Source: Opitutales bacterium
Lineage (GTDB): Bacteria > Verrucomicrobiota > Verrucomicrobiia > Opitutales > UBA953
DNA: 64,000 nt
Direction of reading: 5' to 3'
Assembly: GCA_017531845.1 (NCBI GenBank)
Contig: JAFXKI010000003.1
Location: 262,354 to 326,353, forward strand
In this document: one piece after another, positions 29,297-39,424 of the stretch
How positions within the stretch are numbered: position 1 is the stretch's first letter
Layout: each line of letters opens with the position of its first letter
Made by a program: the position numbers and the translations under genes
Notes under the pieces: generated by a model
Databases searched by the model: none
The model's input: only the letters and a program-made list of their open reading frames with translations
What the model was told of the DNA's origin: nothing

Positions 29297-30580
29297 ATGA
29301 CACAGGAAATTCAGTCTGATTTTCTCTCTTCCGGAGAAATTTTTGTGGCAATCAATCTGTTGCTGAGCGTAACGTTTCTGGTCTGCTACCTGTATCAGTT
29401 TTTCTATATCGCGGTTCCGTTTTTTTGCAAAGACAAAGCGCACAAACCGACGCGCGACCACCGCTTTGCCGTGCTCATTTCCGCGCGTAACGAAGAGGCG
29501 GTCTTGCCGATTCTTTTGGAAAGTTTGAACAAACAAACTTACGCTCGCGAAAATTTTACCGTTTTTGTCATCGCCGATAACTGCACGGATAAAACCGCCG
29601 CCGTCGCCAAGGAAAACGGAGCCGTCGTCTACGAACGCTCGAATCAGGAAAAAGTCGGCAAAGGATACGCGCTGGATTTTCTCTACGAAAAAATCGTCGC
29701 CGATTACGGGGACACGCATTTTGACGCTTATATGATTTTTGATGCGGACAATGTGCTCGATCCGCATTACATCGAAGAAATCAACAAAACCTTTTCCGAC
29801 GGCTACGAAGTCATCACCAGCTACCGCAATTCCAAAAATTACGGCGACAATTGGATCACCGCCGGCTATGCGCTTTGGTTTTTACGCGAAAGCGAATATC
29901 TGAACCACTCACGAATGCTGATGAACTCAAGTTGCGCAGTTTCGGGAACGGGTTTTACGTTCTCATCAAAAATTATGCGCGAAGTCGGCGGCTGGAAGTT
30001 TTTCCTGCTCACGGAAGACATCGAGTTCACGGTTTACAACGTCGTTAACGGACGAAAAATCGGCTACGCCAAAGATGCCGAGCTTTACGACGAACAACCG
30101 ATTACCTTCGCTCAATCATGGCGCCAACGCCTGCGCTGGGCAAAAGGCTACATTCAGGTTTGGAGTAAATACGGGAACGTGCTCATGAAAAATATTTTCT
30201 CGGACAAATTCGCGTCCTGCTACGACATGACCATGACGATTATGCCCGCACTCGTACTAAGTATTCTGACGCTGATTAATTGCGCCGTCGGCACGATTTT
30301 CGGACTCATCTTCGATTGGGAAATCGGGAAAATTCTCACCAGCTTAATCCTGACATTTGCCGGAATTTACGGCACGCTTTGGGTCATCGGAGCCGTTACC
30401 ACAGCAACGCAATGGAAAAAAATTCACTGCCACTGGTTTAAGAAAATTTTCTATACATTTACGTTCCCGGTTTTCATGCTCACCTACCTTCCGATTGCAA
30501 TTACCGCCATTTTCAAAAAAGTGGAGTGGAAACCGATTGCCCATAATCAGGTAAAACGCCTCTCGGACATCACGCGGTAA
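29297..30580 (+). CDS. Membrane family-2 glycosyltransferase (processive type)
   Basis: A 427-residue inner-membrane enzyme. The ATG at 29297 is used; an upstream in-frame ATG at 29240 gives a less likely start. An N-terminal membrane segment (about 12-40) precedes a GT-A domain: 'VLISARNEEAVLPILLESL', 'IADNCTDKTAAVA', the D-x-D 'FDADNVLDP', 'TEDIEFT' for the catalytic base and 'QRLRWAKGY' for the Q-x-x-R-W acceptor motif. Three or four C-terminal helices follow. This architecture is that of polysaccharide synthases (hyaluronan, cellulose, poly-N-acetylglucosamine types), so synthesis of an exported polysaccharide is likely. The sugar is not readable. Divergent from the autotransporter across about 210 bp that holds no gene. 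Confidence 0.88.
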   Translation: MTQEIQSDFLSSGEIFVAINLLLSVTFLVCYLYQFFYIAVPFFCKDKAHKPTRDHRFAVLISARNEEAVLPILLESLNKQTYARENFTVFVIADNCTDKTAAVAKENGAVVYERSNQEKVGKGYALDFLYEKIVADYGDTHFDAYMIFDADNVLDPHYIEEINKTFSDGYEVITSYRNSKNYGDNWITAGYALWFLRESEYLNHSRMLMNSSCAVSGTGFTFSSKIMREVGGWKFFLLTEDIEFTVYNVVNGRKIGYAKDAELYDEQPITFAQSWRQRLRWAKGYIQVWSKYGNVLMKNIFSDKFASCYDMTMTIMPALVLSILTLINCAVGTIFGLIFDWEIGKILTSLILTFAGIYGTLWVIGAVTTATQWKKIHCHWFKKIFYTFTFPVFMLTYLPIAITAIFKKVEWKPIAHNQVKRLSDITR

Positions 30581-30674
30581 GCACATAGCCGGACGCAGCA
30601 CTCCGCCTCCTCTTCCGGCGGGAACGCGGTGATTCATTCAAAAACAAGCAGAGAGAAACCGGAAGCCGACAAAA

Positions 30675-31532
30675 TCAAACGTTCCCGACAAAGCAGAAAA
30701 ACGCCTCGATTATTTTTTGTCCGCAAACAAAGTAAACGGCGGCGGCAATCAAAAGCCACGGTCCGAGCGGGAGCGCAGAACCGCACTCTCCTTCCCCGTC
30801 CTCCGTTGCCGCTCTTTTCTTTTTTGAAAAAATCCGCATCATCAAAACCGCGAAAAGCCCGATAAACGAGGAAAAGAAGAACGAGAACAGCGCCCCCTGC
30901 CAGCCGAGAAACGCGCCGATGCCTCCGAGCAAAATCACGTCGCCCTCGCCCATCGCTTCCCGCCGGAAAACCAGCGACGCGAAGTAGCGGAACCAATACG
31001 CCGTCATTGAACCGACTCCCAAACCGATTAAAGAAGCGAACAGGCTACCGAAAACGGTTTCTTCTCCCGATAATTGCGGGAACGCCGCCGCACAAAACAG
31101 CCCGGCAAGCACAAACGGCGCATTTACGCAATCCGGCAAATACATCGTGTCCCAGTCAATAAAAGCAAGCACGATTGCGAATGCTACAAAAACCATCGCG
31201 GGAACGGCAATCTGCCATGCAAAGTAATGCCACAATGCGGCAAAAACCACTGCTGTCAGCAACTCTACGGCGGGATAACGCAGAGAAATTTTCCTCCCGC
31301 AACAAGCGGCTTTTCCCCGCAAAAAAAGCCACGCCAAAACCGGCACATTCAGCCACAGCGGAATCGGCTTCCCGCAGGCGCAGTGCGAGCCCGGCACCAC
31401 CACGCTCTCTCCGGCGGGAATGCGGAAAATACAAACATTCAAAAAACTTCCGACGATTGCGCCCGACACAAAAAACACGCCCGTGAAAAACCACGGGAAC
31501 GCAGTATTTATTTCCTGAAATAGCGAAAGCAT
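30675..31532 (-). CDS. Type IV prepilin peptidase (A24 family)
   Basis: A 285-residue inner-membrane aspartic protease that removes prepilin leaders and methylates the new N-terminus. It should process the four pseudopilins at 17950-21157. The N-terminal methylase part has 'GSFLNVCIFRIP', and cysteines arranged as C-x-C (51, 53) and C-C (77, 78) in place of the usual two CxxC pairs, then 'ISLRYPAVELLTA'. The catalytic aspartates are in 'FIDWDTMYLPD' and the GxGD motif 'GEGDVILLGGIGAFLGW'. Several transmembrane helices are evident. It is separate from the pseudopilin operon, standing alone on the minus strand. Confidence 0.92.
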   Translation of the reverse strand: MLSLFQEINTAFPWFFTGVFFVSGAIVGSFLNVCIFRIPAGESVVVPGSHCACGKPIPLWLNVPVLAWLFLRGKAACCGRKISLRYPAVELLTAVVFAALWHYFAWQIAVPAMVFVAFAIVLAFIDWDTMYLPDCVNAPFVLAGLFCAAAFPQLSGEETVFGSLFASLIGLGVGSMTAYWFRYFASLVFRREAMGEGDVILLGGIGAFLGWQGALFSFFFSSFIGLFAVLMMRIFSKKKRAATEDGEGECGSALPLGPWLLIAAAVYFVCGQKIIEAFFCFVGNV

Positions 31533-31608
31533 TGCTTCTTTTTTCCGGGGAAAATTGTAAGCAATGCCGACGAAACGCCAAGTTTTTTATGGCACCTCAA
31601 ACTGCGGA

Positions 31609-33117
31609 TTATCCGCGCCAATCACCGCGCGTAAAATCCGGAATCCGAACTGGAGCGGAACCGAGGCGCACCGATTGCGCCGAAAGCTCTACGATACTGC
31701 TCCACGTCGCCGCATCGTAAACCGTAAGTTCCGGCGTAACGCCACGGCGGATACAATCAAGCAGACGAAAACACATCACGTAGTCCATGCCGCCGCGCCC
31801 GCCTTTTCCGGGAAGCGGACAAACTTCCGAGCGAAACAAATGCCGCATTTTTGAAAAATTTCGTTCATCGAGCCAGCCGCGTGCGTTCCCGCCGTCTTCA
31901 TTGCAGCTACTCGGCACAAGATCGTATTTTTCGGGAAAATCGAGAGCAAGCCTCGGCGGAAATCCGGCAAAAGTCGCCTCCGTTCCCGTCAACAAATTTA
32001 TACGGGAATACGGACGCGGAGAAACCACATCGTGCTGAAGGAGAATGGTGCGCCCTCGTGCCGTTTTTATCAGCGTGGAATTGACGTCGCCGCAAACGTA
32101 TTTTTCGCTCGAAAAATTTTCACGTATTGCGTTCCCGTTGCGCGTAATTTCTCTATTTCTAAACGAAGAAAGCCCCGCTTCCGGCGCACTCATCGAAACG
32201 AGAAAATCCAAAGCGTCGCCGCGATTCACGCCAAAATACCGGCACACGGGACCGAGACCGTGAGTCGGGTAAAGATTCCCGTTAAGCGTTTTGTGATATT
32301 CCCGCCGCCAGTCGCCTTCCGAGCCTTCCCGATAAAGCATTGCCCTCAAATCGTGAATATACGCACATTCCGCGTGCGTTAATTTTCCGAAAACACCACC
32401 CCGAACCATGTTCAGCACAAACATTTCTTCATCTCCGAAGCAGCAGTTTTCGAGCATTACGCAATGCTTTCGGGTTTGCTCCGAGGTGTCGACGAGTAAG
32501 CGGCATTCCTCAAGTGTAAGCGCAGCAGGGACCTCAACAAACGCATGCTTGCCGGATTCCATCGCTAAAATCGCCATCGGTGCATGCCACCGCCACGGCG
32601 TCGCAATGAAAATAACATCTATATTTTCCTCCTCGCAAAGATCTTCCCACGCGCTTTCCTTTCCTGAAAAAATTTTCGGCGCGGGGACGTCCGGACGCAT
32701 TCGGCTGCAAATTCCCGCCGCTTCTTTTGTGCGCTCATAATTTGTATCGCAAAGTGCGGATACACGAGCAAAGGGAATTTTCAAAATCTCACCGAGTAAT
32801 CCCCGGTAAACGCCTTTTCCGCCGGCAACGCTCCTGTTTTCGGAAAAACTTCCGAGCCCGCGGTGTCCGAGTCCGATAATTCCGACGCGCACCGCCTCAA
32901 CAGGCTCCGTCGTCAAATTTAAAACGGATTTCACGCCCGGAGCGCGGGAACGCATCTCAAAAGCGGGCTTTTCTTCGCTACCGGAAATGCCGCTTTTTTT
33001 TGACAGGATTTCACCGGACAAAGCGGCAAGCGTGCTCGGGAACGCCGCCGCGCCCGCACCGACAAATGCGAGTTGCTTTAAAAATTCTCTTCTGGAGTGA
33101 TTTTTCGGGAATGACAT
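31609..33117 (-). CDS. GH109-type Gfo/Idh/MocA glycosidase (α-N-acetylgalactosaminidase family), Tat-exported
   Basis: A 502-residue NAD-dependent enzyme. The N-terminus is a twin-arginine signal (SRREFLKQLAFVGAGAAA), so export in folded, cofactor-loaded form is expected. A Rossmann 'VGIIGLGHRGLGSF' and 'SALCDTNYERTKEAA' follow; then GH109 landmarks 'ATPWRWHAPMA', 'FVEVPAALTLEEC', 'ENCCFGDEEMFVLNMV', 'AYIHDLR' and 'YPTHGLGPVCRYFGVNRGD'. GH109 members include enzymes that remove terminal α-GalNAc (blood-group A) and are common in gut Bacteroidetes and Verrucomicrobia. Some paralogues have other activities, so the exact substrate is open. It lies 20 bp after rfaE1 on the same strand. Confidence 0.87.
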   Translation of the reverse strand: MSFPKNHSRREFLKQLAFVGAGAAAFPSTLAALSGEILSKKSGISGSEEKPAFEMRSRAPGVKSVLNLTTEPVEAVRVGIIGLGHRGLGSFSENRSVAGGKGVYRGLLGEILKIPFARVSALCDTNYERTKEAAGICSRMRPDVPAPKIFSGKESAWEDLCEEENIDVIFIATPWRWHAPMAILAMESGKHAFVEVPAALTLEECRLLVDTSEQTRKHCVMLENCCFGDEEMFVLNMVRGGVFGKLTHAECAYIHDLRAMLYREGSEGDWRREYHKTLNGNLYPTHGLGPVCRYFGVNRGDALDFLVSMSAPEAGLSSFRNREITRNGNAIRENFSSEKYVCGDVNSTLIKTARGRTILLQHDVVSPRPYSRINLLTGTEATFAGFPPRLALDFPEKYDLVPSSCNEDGGNARGWLDERNFSKMRHLFRSEVCPLPGKGGRGGMDYVMCFRLLDCIRRGVTPELTVYDAATWSSIVELSAQSVRLGSAPVRIPDFTRGDWRG

Positions 33118-33137
33118 TTCTTGCTTCGGAACGCCTT

Positions 33138-34109
33138 TTAAGCGTCGCCGAAAGCAAGAATTTCTTCGGGAGAAACAGTTGCCGTTCCGAATTTTGCCAC
33201 GACGATTCCCGCCGCCGTGTTGGCGAAATGCGCCGCCGTTTCCAAGTCCGCGCCTGCCGCCAGCGCCATTGTCAGCGAAGCGATCACGGTGTCGCCCGCC
33301 CCGGAAACATCGTAAACTTCTCGTGCATACGTCGGAATCAGCTTCTCCACTTTTCCTTCACGTGAAAGAAGCATTCCGTCCGCTCCAAGTGTAACGACCA
33401 GAAGTTTCGGGTGATGTTTTTCCCAAATCCGGCGGCAAATTTCCTCTGCGGGAAACTCCGTTCCCGAGATTTCGTTTCCGATATCGGCAAGCTCAATCGC
33501 CTCATTGCGGTTCGGCGTAATCAAGCCGATGTTTTCAAACGGAAGGCGGCGGCGCGGTTTCGGATCGAGCGAAACGAGAATACCGCGTTGTTCGGCGGCG
33601 GCAAGCACACCCGCAAGCAATTCCATATCAATCGCGCCTTTCGCGTAATCGGAAACAATAACGGCGTCCGCGCGGTTTACTTCGTCGAGCAAAGCGGCAC
33701 GCACCTCCGGCGCATCAAGTTTATATGCGGACGGAGCTTGCTCGCGGTCAATACGGCACAGCTGCTGATTGCGCACGACGACGCGGGATTTAATAATCGT
33801 TTGAACGCCTTCCCGGCAAAATGCACGCGGCAACTCTATCGCGTTTTTTTGGAGAATTTCTTCCAAGTCCGCTCCGGCGGAATCCTTTCCGTAAAGCCCG
33901 CAAAGTGCCGCCGCTGCGCCAAGCGAGCGGATATTCAGTGCGACATTGGCTGCGCCGCCCGCAACCGAGCGGTCACGCATAACATTCACCACGGGAACGG
34001 GTGCTTCCGGCGAAATGCGCGTAGCGTCGCCGTGAATGTAGTGGTCGAGCATTACGTCGCCGATTACGAGAATCCTTTTTTTGCTGATTTCTTGGAGTAA
34101 AGCTTTCAT
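33138..34109 (-). CDS. rfaE1: D-glycero-β-D-manno-heptose-7-phosphate kinase
   Basis: A 323-residue PfkB-family sugar kinase matching the kinase half of HldE/RfaE, which makes the ADP-heptose precursor of the lipopolysaccharide core. Diagnostic stretches are 'VIGDVMLDHYIHGDATRISPEAPVPV', cited by 'GDVMLDHY' and 'ISPEAPVPV', 'AGGAANVALNIRSLGA', 'SDYAKGAI' and the catalytic 'DVSGAGDTVIASL'. The adenylyltransferase domain is absent, so it must be encoded separately (rfaE2). Its presence supports a heptose-containing LPS core. Probably cotranscribed with the GH109 gene, although the two have no obvious functional link. Confidence 0.93.
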   Translation of the reverse strand: MKALLQEISKKRILVIGDVMLDHYIHGDATRISPEAPVPVVNVMRDRSVAGGAANVALNIRSLGAAAALCGLYGKDSAGADLEEILQKNAIELPRAFCREGVQTIIKSRVVVRNQQLCRIDREQAPSAYKLDAPEVRAALLDEVNRADAVIVSDYAKGAIDMELLAGVLAAAEQRGILVSLDPKPRRRLPFENIGLITPNRNEAIELADIGNEISGTEFPAEEICRRIWEKHHPKLLVVTLGADGMLLSREGKVEKLIPTYAREVYDVSGAGDTVIASLTMALAAGADLETAAHFANTAAGIVVAKFGTATVSPEEILAFGDA

Positions 34110-34287
34110 CGGGTAAGGGTACTGAGGGGTTATGCAAAATCATACTGAGATTCTTTTGTTTTGAAAACAGAAATTTGCCTTATCCTGTTTCATTAAATGC
34201 GTATTTCACTTATGAAATAACGAAACTTCCGAACGCTTAAACTTTTCAACATTTATTGAATAGCCCAAAAGCCTTAGACTTTTCGCC

Positions 34288-35949
34288 ATGCTTCAATTTT
34301 TAAAAATCCGAAACCTTGCGCTGATGGACGCCGTCGAGCTTGAATTTGACGGCGGATTCAACGTCGTTACCGGAGAAACCGGCGCGGGCAAAAGCGTGCT
34401 CCTCGGCGCACTGGCGATTCTCGCGGGCAATCGCGTCGCCAAAACCGTCATTCGCAAGGGCGCGGAATCCTGTGAAATCGAAGCCGTCGTCGCGCTCGAA
34501 AATCCCGTTCCCGTCGATGCGGTTTTGGAAAAACTCGCGCTCCCGCTCTGCGAAGACGGGCAACTCATTTTGCGGCGCACGATTCACGTCGCCAAGCCCG
34601 GGCGCATCAGCGTCAACGGTGCGCTTGCCACGCTCGCGCAACTTTCCGAACTCGGCGAAACCTGGATTGATTTTCACGGCCCCGGCGAACCGCAAAAACT
34701 TTTTCACGAAAAATATCAGCTCGAAATTCTCGACCTCTTCGCCGGCAACGTTCCCGCACTCGAAAAATTTTCCGCCCGTTTTCGCGACTGGAAAAACGTG
34801 CTCGCCGAAATCGAAGCCATTCGCTCGCAGGAAAAAATGTCGCCCGACGAAATCGCTTTCGCGCAGTCGCAACTCGACGCGATGAATCGCCTCGACCTCG
34901 CCGACGAAGCAATTGAGCAACTCGAAAACGATTTCGCCAAAATCGCCAACGCGCAGGAACTGCAGTCGCTGCTCGGCGGCATCGACGCCGCGCTCGGCGA
35001 CGACGGGCTCGCGAACACGTTCCCGCAGATTCTGCGCCTCGCCGGAGAAATTTCCGCCATCGTTCCCGCCGCCGAAAATCTCGCGTCGCGCGCCAATTCG
35101 CTTGCCATCGAAGCCGAAGACTTGCGCGCCGAATACGCCGCCTTGCTCGGCGAAACCGAAGCCGATCCCGAAACCGCCGCCGAAATTTCCGAGCGCATGA
35201 ATGCCTGGCTCGAACTGCGCCGCAAATACGGACCGGACGCCGCGAACGTTCGCGCCAAACGCGACGCGCTCGTCCTGCGTATCGAGCAGCAAAGCGATGT
35301 CGCGGGAACGCTCGCTCGCACGCAAGCGGAAGCCGATGTAATTGAAAAAGAATTACGTTTGCTCGCAGGAACGCTTCACAAATCCCGCCTTGCCGCCGCG
35401 AAAAAACTCGCCGCGGGAACGCAGAAAATTCTCGTCGAACTCGGTTTCAAAAAAGCCGACCTCGCCGTCAGGCTTACGGAAACGAAAACGCTTTCCGAAA
35501 CGGGAACGACGGATTGCGCTTTCCTTTTTTCTCCGAACGCGGGAACGGATTTGTTGCCGCTCAACAAAATCGCCTCCGCCGGCGAAACCGCGCGCGTTAT
35601 GCTCGCGCTCAAAGCAATGCTTGCCGAAGCCGACGCAACGCCCGTGCTCGTTTTCGACGAAGTCGATGCAAATGTCGGCGGCGAAATCGCCGTGCACGTC
35701 GCCCGCAAGCTTGCCGAAGTGGCGCGCACGCATCAGGTTTTCTGCATCACGCACTTGGCGCAGGTCGCCGCGCTCGGCAAACATCATTTTTGCGTCACAA
35801 AAACGCAGGACGACACGACGACGAAAATCGAGATCGCGCAACTCGACGGCGATGCGCGTTCCCGCGAAGACGAACTTGCCCGCATGCTCGGCGACCGCCG
35901 CTCGCCCGCCGCGCTCGCGCACGCCCGCGAGCTTCTCGCCTCATCGTAA
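34288..35949 (+). CDS. recN: DNA repair protein RecN
   Basis: A 553-residue SMC-like ATPase that holds broken DNA ends together during double-strand break repair. N-terminal 'LQFLKIRNLALMDAVELEFDGGFNVVTGETGAGKSVLLGAL' gives the Walker A (GETGAGKS, about residues 31-38). The middle is a coiled coil with Ala/Glu-rich heptads. The C-terminal half has 'NKIASAGETARVMLALK' (signature), Walker B 'PVLVFDEVDANVGGEIA' and 'QVFCITHLAQVAAL'. Length matches RecN. The 178 bp upstream holds no gene and is AT-rich; I see no convincing LexA-type box. Confidence 0.95.
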   Translation: MLQFLKIRNLALMDAVELEFDGGFNVVTGETGAGKSVLLGALAILAGNRVAKTVIRKGAESCEIEAVVALENPVPVDAVLEKLALPLCEDGQLILRRTIHVAKPGRISVNGALATLAQLSELGETWIDFHGPGEPQKLFHEKYQLEILDLFAGNVPALEKFSARFRDWKNVLAEIEAIRSQEKMSPDEIAFAQSQLDAMNRLDLADEAIEQLENDFAKIANAQELQSLLGGIDAALGDDGLANTFPQILRLAGEISAIVPAAENLASRANSLAIEAEDLRAEYAALLGETEADPETAAEISERMNAWLELRRKYGPDAANVRAKRDALVLRIEQQSDVAGTLARTQAEADVIEKELRLLAGTLHKSRLAAAKKLAAGTQKILVELGFKKADLAVRLTETKTLSETGTTDCAFLFSPNAGTDLLPLNKIASAGETARVMLALKAMLAEADATPVLVFDEVDANVGGEIAVHVARKLAEVARTHQVFCITHLAQVAALGKHHFCVTKTQDDTTTKIEIAQLDGDARSREDELARMLGDRRSPAALAHARELLASS

Positions 35950-35973
35950 ATTTCCCGCCGCGCCGTAGATAAA

Positions 35974-36387
35974 ATGACATTGTTCGTTTACAGCTTTTTG
36001 GCGTTCCCGTGGCTTGCGTTCATCGCTCGCCGCAGCTCGCGCGGGACAGCGGCAATTCTGGCGGTTTTATTGTTTTGTGCGATGCTTCCGGGAACAGTGA
36101 TGCCGTTTTTCGGCACAGAATACGGCGACGCAACATGGTTGCATTATTTCGCCTTTTTGTGGTCGTTCGGATTCGCGTTTTTGCTCTACGCCGTGAACGG
36201 ACATTCTTTCGGCGGAACATTTATTTTCCTTCTTGTTGTCTGTTCTACTTTTCTTGCAACAACCTTTTGGGGAATTTTACTTATTCCCTTTCTGTGGCTT
36301 TATCTCGGCTTTGCAGCAGGAATCGTTTGGCTTATCGAACGCTTCCTGTTCCTGATAAAAGAGAAACCGGCGTCGAGCCCGGAATAA
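35974..36387 (+). CDS. Small integral membrane protein, hypothetical
   Basis: A 137-residue, very hydrophobic protein with about four transmembrane helices (roughly 5-20, 25-42, 58-75, 80-125) and a short polar tail (IKEKPASSPE). It starts 24 bp after recN and could be cotranscribed. No family is recognised and no catalytic residues stand out. Coding potential is supported by the long membrane-segment pattern and by lack of an overlapping better frame. Confidence 0.6.
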   Translation: MTLFVYSFLAFPWLAFIARRSSRGTAAILAVLLFCAMLPGTVMPFFGTEYGDATWLHYFAFLWSFGFAFLLYAVNGHSFGGTFIFLLVVCSTFLATTFWGILLIPFLWLYLGFAAGIVWLIERFLFLIKEKPASSPE

Positions 36388-36424
36388 CACGCATTTCAAA
36401 CTCGAAGAAATTCAATTTGCGTGA

Positions 36425-38233
<1,809 letters not shown>

Positions 38234-38276
38234 GCCGGAACTTGCGTTTGCGCGGGAACGTTGTTTAAAGAAGATG

Positions 38277-38308
38277 AGGTGCTCCGTTAGAGCGGCGAGC
38301 ACCTTTGT
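38277..38308 (+). terminator. Intrinsic terminator after thiC
   Basis: aggtgctc (38277-38284) and gagcacct (38297-38304) form a stem followed by ttgttt. It overlaps the last codons of the convergent IdeS-like gene. Confidence 0.7.
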
Positions 38309-39225
38309 TTGCGACGGCGGCGGGAGGCGGCGAGTGCAAGCGCGAGCGTTCCCGCGAGCAATCCGAATGCCGAAGGTTCGGGAATCACAAAGGCATCGGG
38401 ATTAAGGAGCGTTATGCCAACGACTTTGTAGCGAAGATTGCCGTCCAATTTGCAGCACCAATACCCGTTTTCGCCGTATCCGAATTCGTTGGTAAAGCGC
38501 AATCCGACGCGTCCGGTTTGTTGGTCGTTGTTCACGGAATCGTCCGAGTCCGTGTAAAAAAGCCCGGTAATTGTATTGTCAAAATCCGAATAGCATGCGC
38601 CCCAGCAGGTGATTTCGTGCGGCGTTGTTCCTTGTTCGTAAAACGGCTGAAGGTTAAGCCCCATCGGTGCGTTGTGTTCAAATGCCCAATTGAGGATGCT
38701 TTCAAGGGGCATATGAAAGTAAAGTCCGGGAATCTCGATGTCCGTGTTGTAGGCGGAAGTGTAGGGAATTTTGTATCCGAAAGATTGGGAAAGTGCCGGC
38801 TCAACACCGTAATCCCGTTTTTCGCCGTAATATTTTTCGGGATAACAGGATGTCTCATTATTTTTATAAGCGCCCAAAATAGCCCCCGGCGACGATGCCG
38901 TGTTCCCGTATATTTTTTGCATATCTTCGAAAATTGCCTGATTTCCTTTCGGCATGCCTGCGGGAACGCTCTGCGGGTTTCGCCACTGCTGATAAGCGAG
39001 CATATTCGCGGACGTCGCAAACGAGCACATTTCGCTGTCGTCGAACAATTCTCCGGCGTTCGGTTTTAAAATATTTTTCGTAACATCAAACAGAGACCAA
39101 TCCGTTTCCGTCTTGCTGAGTCCGGCGAGCAAAACGTCCTTGGCGCTTAGATTTGCGGCAAATAGGCAGGCGGAAAACGTAATTGCGATTGCGGGTAATT
39201 TGAAGGAAGCAGGGTATAATTTCAT
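38287..39225 (-). CDS. IdeS/Mac-1-like cysteine protease (C66-like) with PEP-CTERM tail
   Basis: A 312-residue secreted protein with signal peptide (cleavage near 'AANLSA'). The mature part parallels the streptococcal IgG protease IdeS: 'DWSLFDVTKN' before 'SEMCSFATSANMLAYQQW' (IdeS has W-x-D-I-T-K and L-C-G-A-A-T-A-G-N-M-L), giving nucleophile Cys67. Then 'PHEITCWGACYSDFDNTITGLFYTDSDDS' (IdeS: H-V-I-N-L-W-G ... I-Y-V-T-D-S-D), giving His203 and Asp226. So the Cys-His-Asp set is complete. The C-terminus 'VIPEPSAFGLLAGTLALALAASRRRRKQR' is a PEP-CTERM sorting signal, so exosortase processing is expected. Immunoglobulin cleavage is inferred from family only; other C66-like proteins may have different targets. 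Confidence 0.8.
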   Translation of the reverse strand: MKLYPASFKLPAIAITFSACLFAANLSAKDVLLAGLSKTETDWSLFDVTKNILKPNAGELFDDSEMCSFATSANMLAYQQWRNPQSVPAGMPKGNQAIFEDMQKIYGNTASSPGAILGAYKNNETSCYPEKYYGEKRDYGVEPALSQSFGYKIPYTSAYNTDIEIPGLYFHMPLESILNWAFEHNAPMGLNLQPFYEQGTTPHEITCWGACYSDFDNTITGLFYTDSDDSVNNDQQTGRVGLRFTNEFGYGENGYWCCKLDGNLRYKVVGITLLNPDAFVIPEPSAFGLLAGTLALALAASRRRRKQRCSPL

Positions 39226-39307
39226 GGTAGGGGGAATAAAACTGACCGGGGTTTAATCAGAACGACAAGACTCTAAGCTTATTCTCATATTTACATCAAG
39301 GATTTTT

Positions 39308-39382
39308 GCGTTCCCGTGAGCGCATTGCGAAACTTGAATTTTTCGCCGAAGCCTTTAATTCATTGCGCTGACGCGGGAACGC
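39308..39382. repeat. Long imperfect inverted repeat containing a motif pair
   Basis: gcgttcccgtgagcgcattg (39308-39327) pairs, with a two-base insertion, with cattgcgctgacgcgggaacgc (39361-39382). It lies between the divergent IdeS-like and proS genes, 43 bp before proS. Both arms carry the window-wide word, and pairing extends well beyond it. No T-run follows. Confidence 0.65.
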
Positions 39383-39424
39383 GAGTAAATTGAGGGCTTT
39401 CCGTTTTACAAAATTTTTCTAACC

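Noticed and set aside
33138-34109. Full bifunctional HldE
   Set aside because: Only the kinase domain is present; the sequence ends before any adenylyltransferase motif.
34110-34287. LexA/SOS box before recN
   Set aside because: The gap is AT-rich, but I could not find a convincing inverted repeat of a known LexA type.
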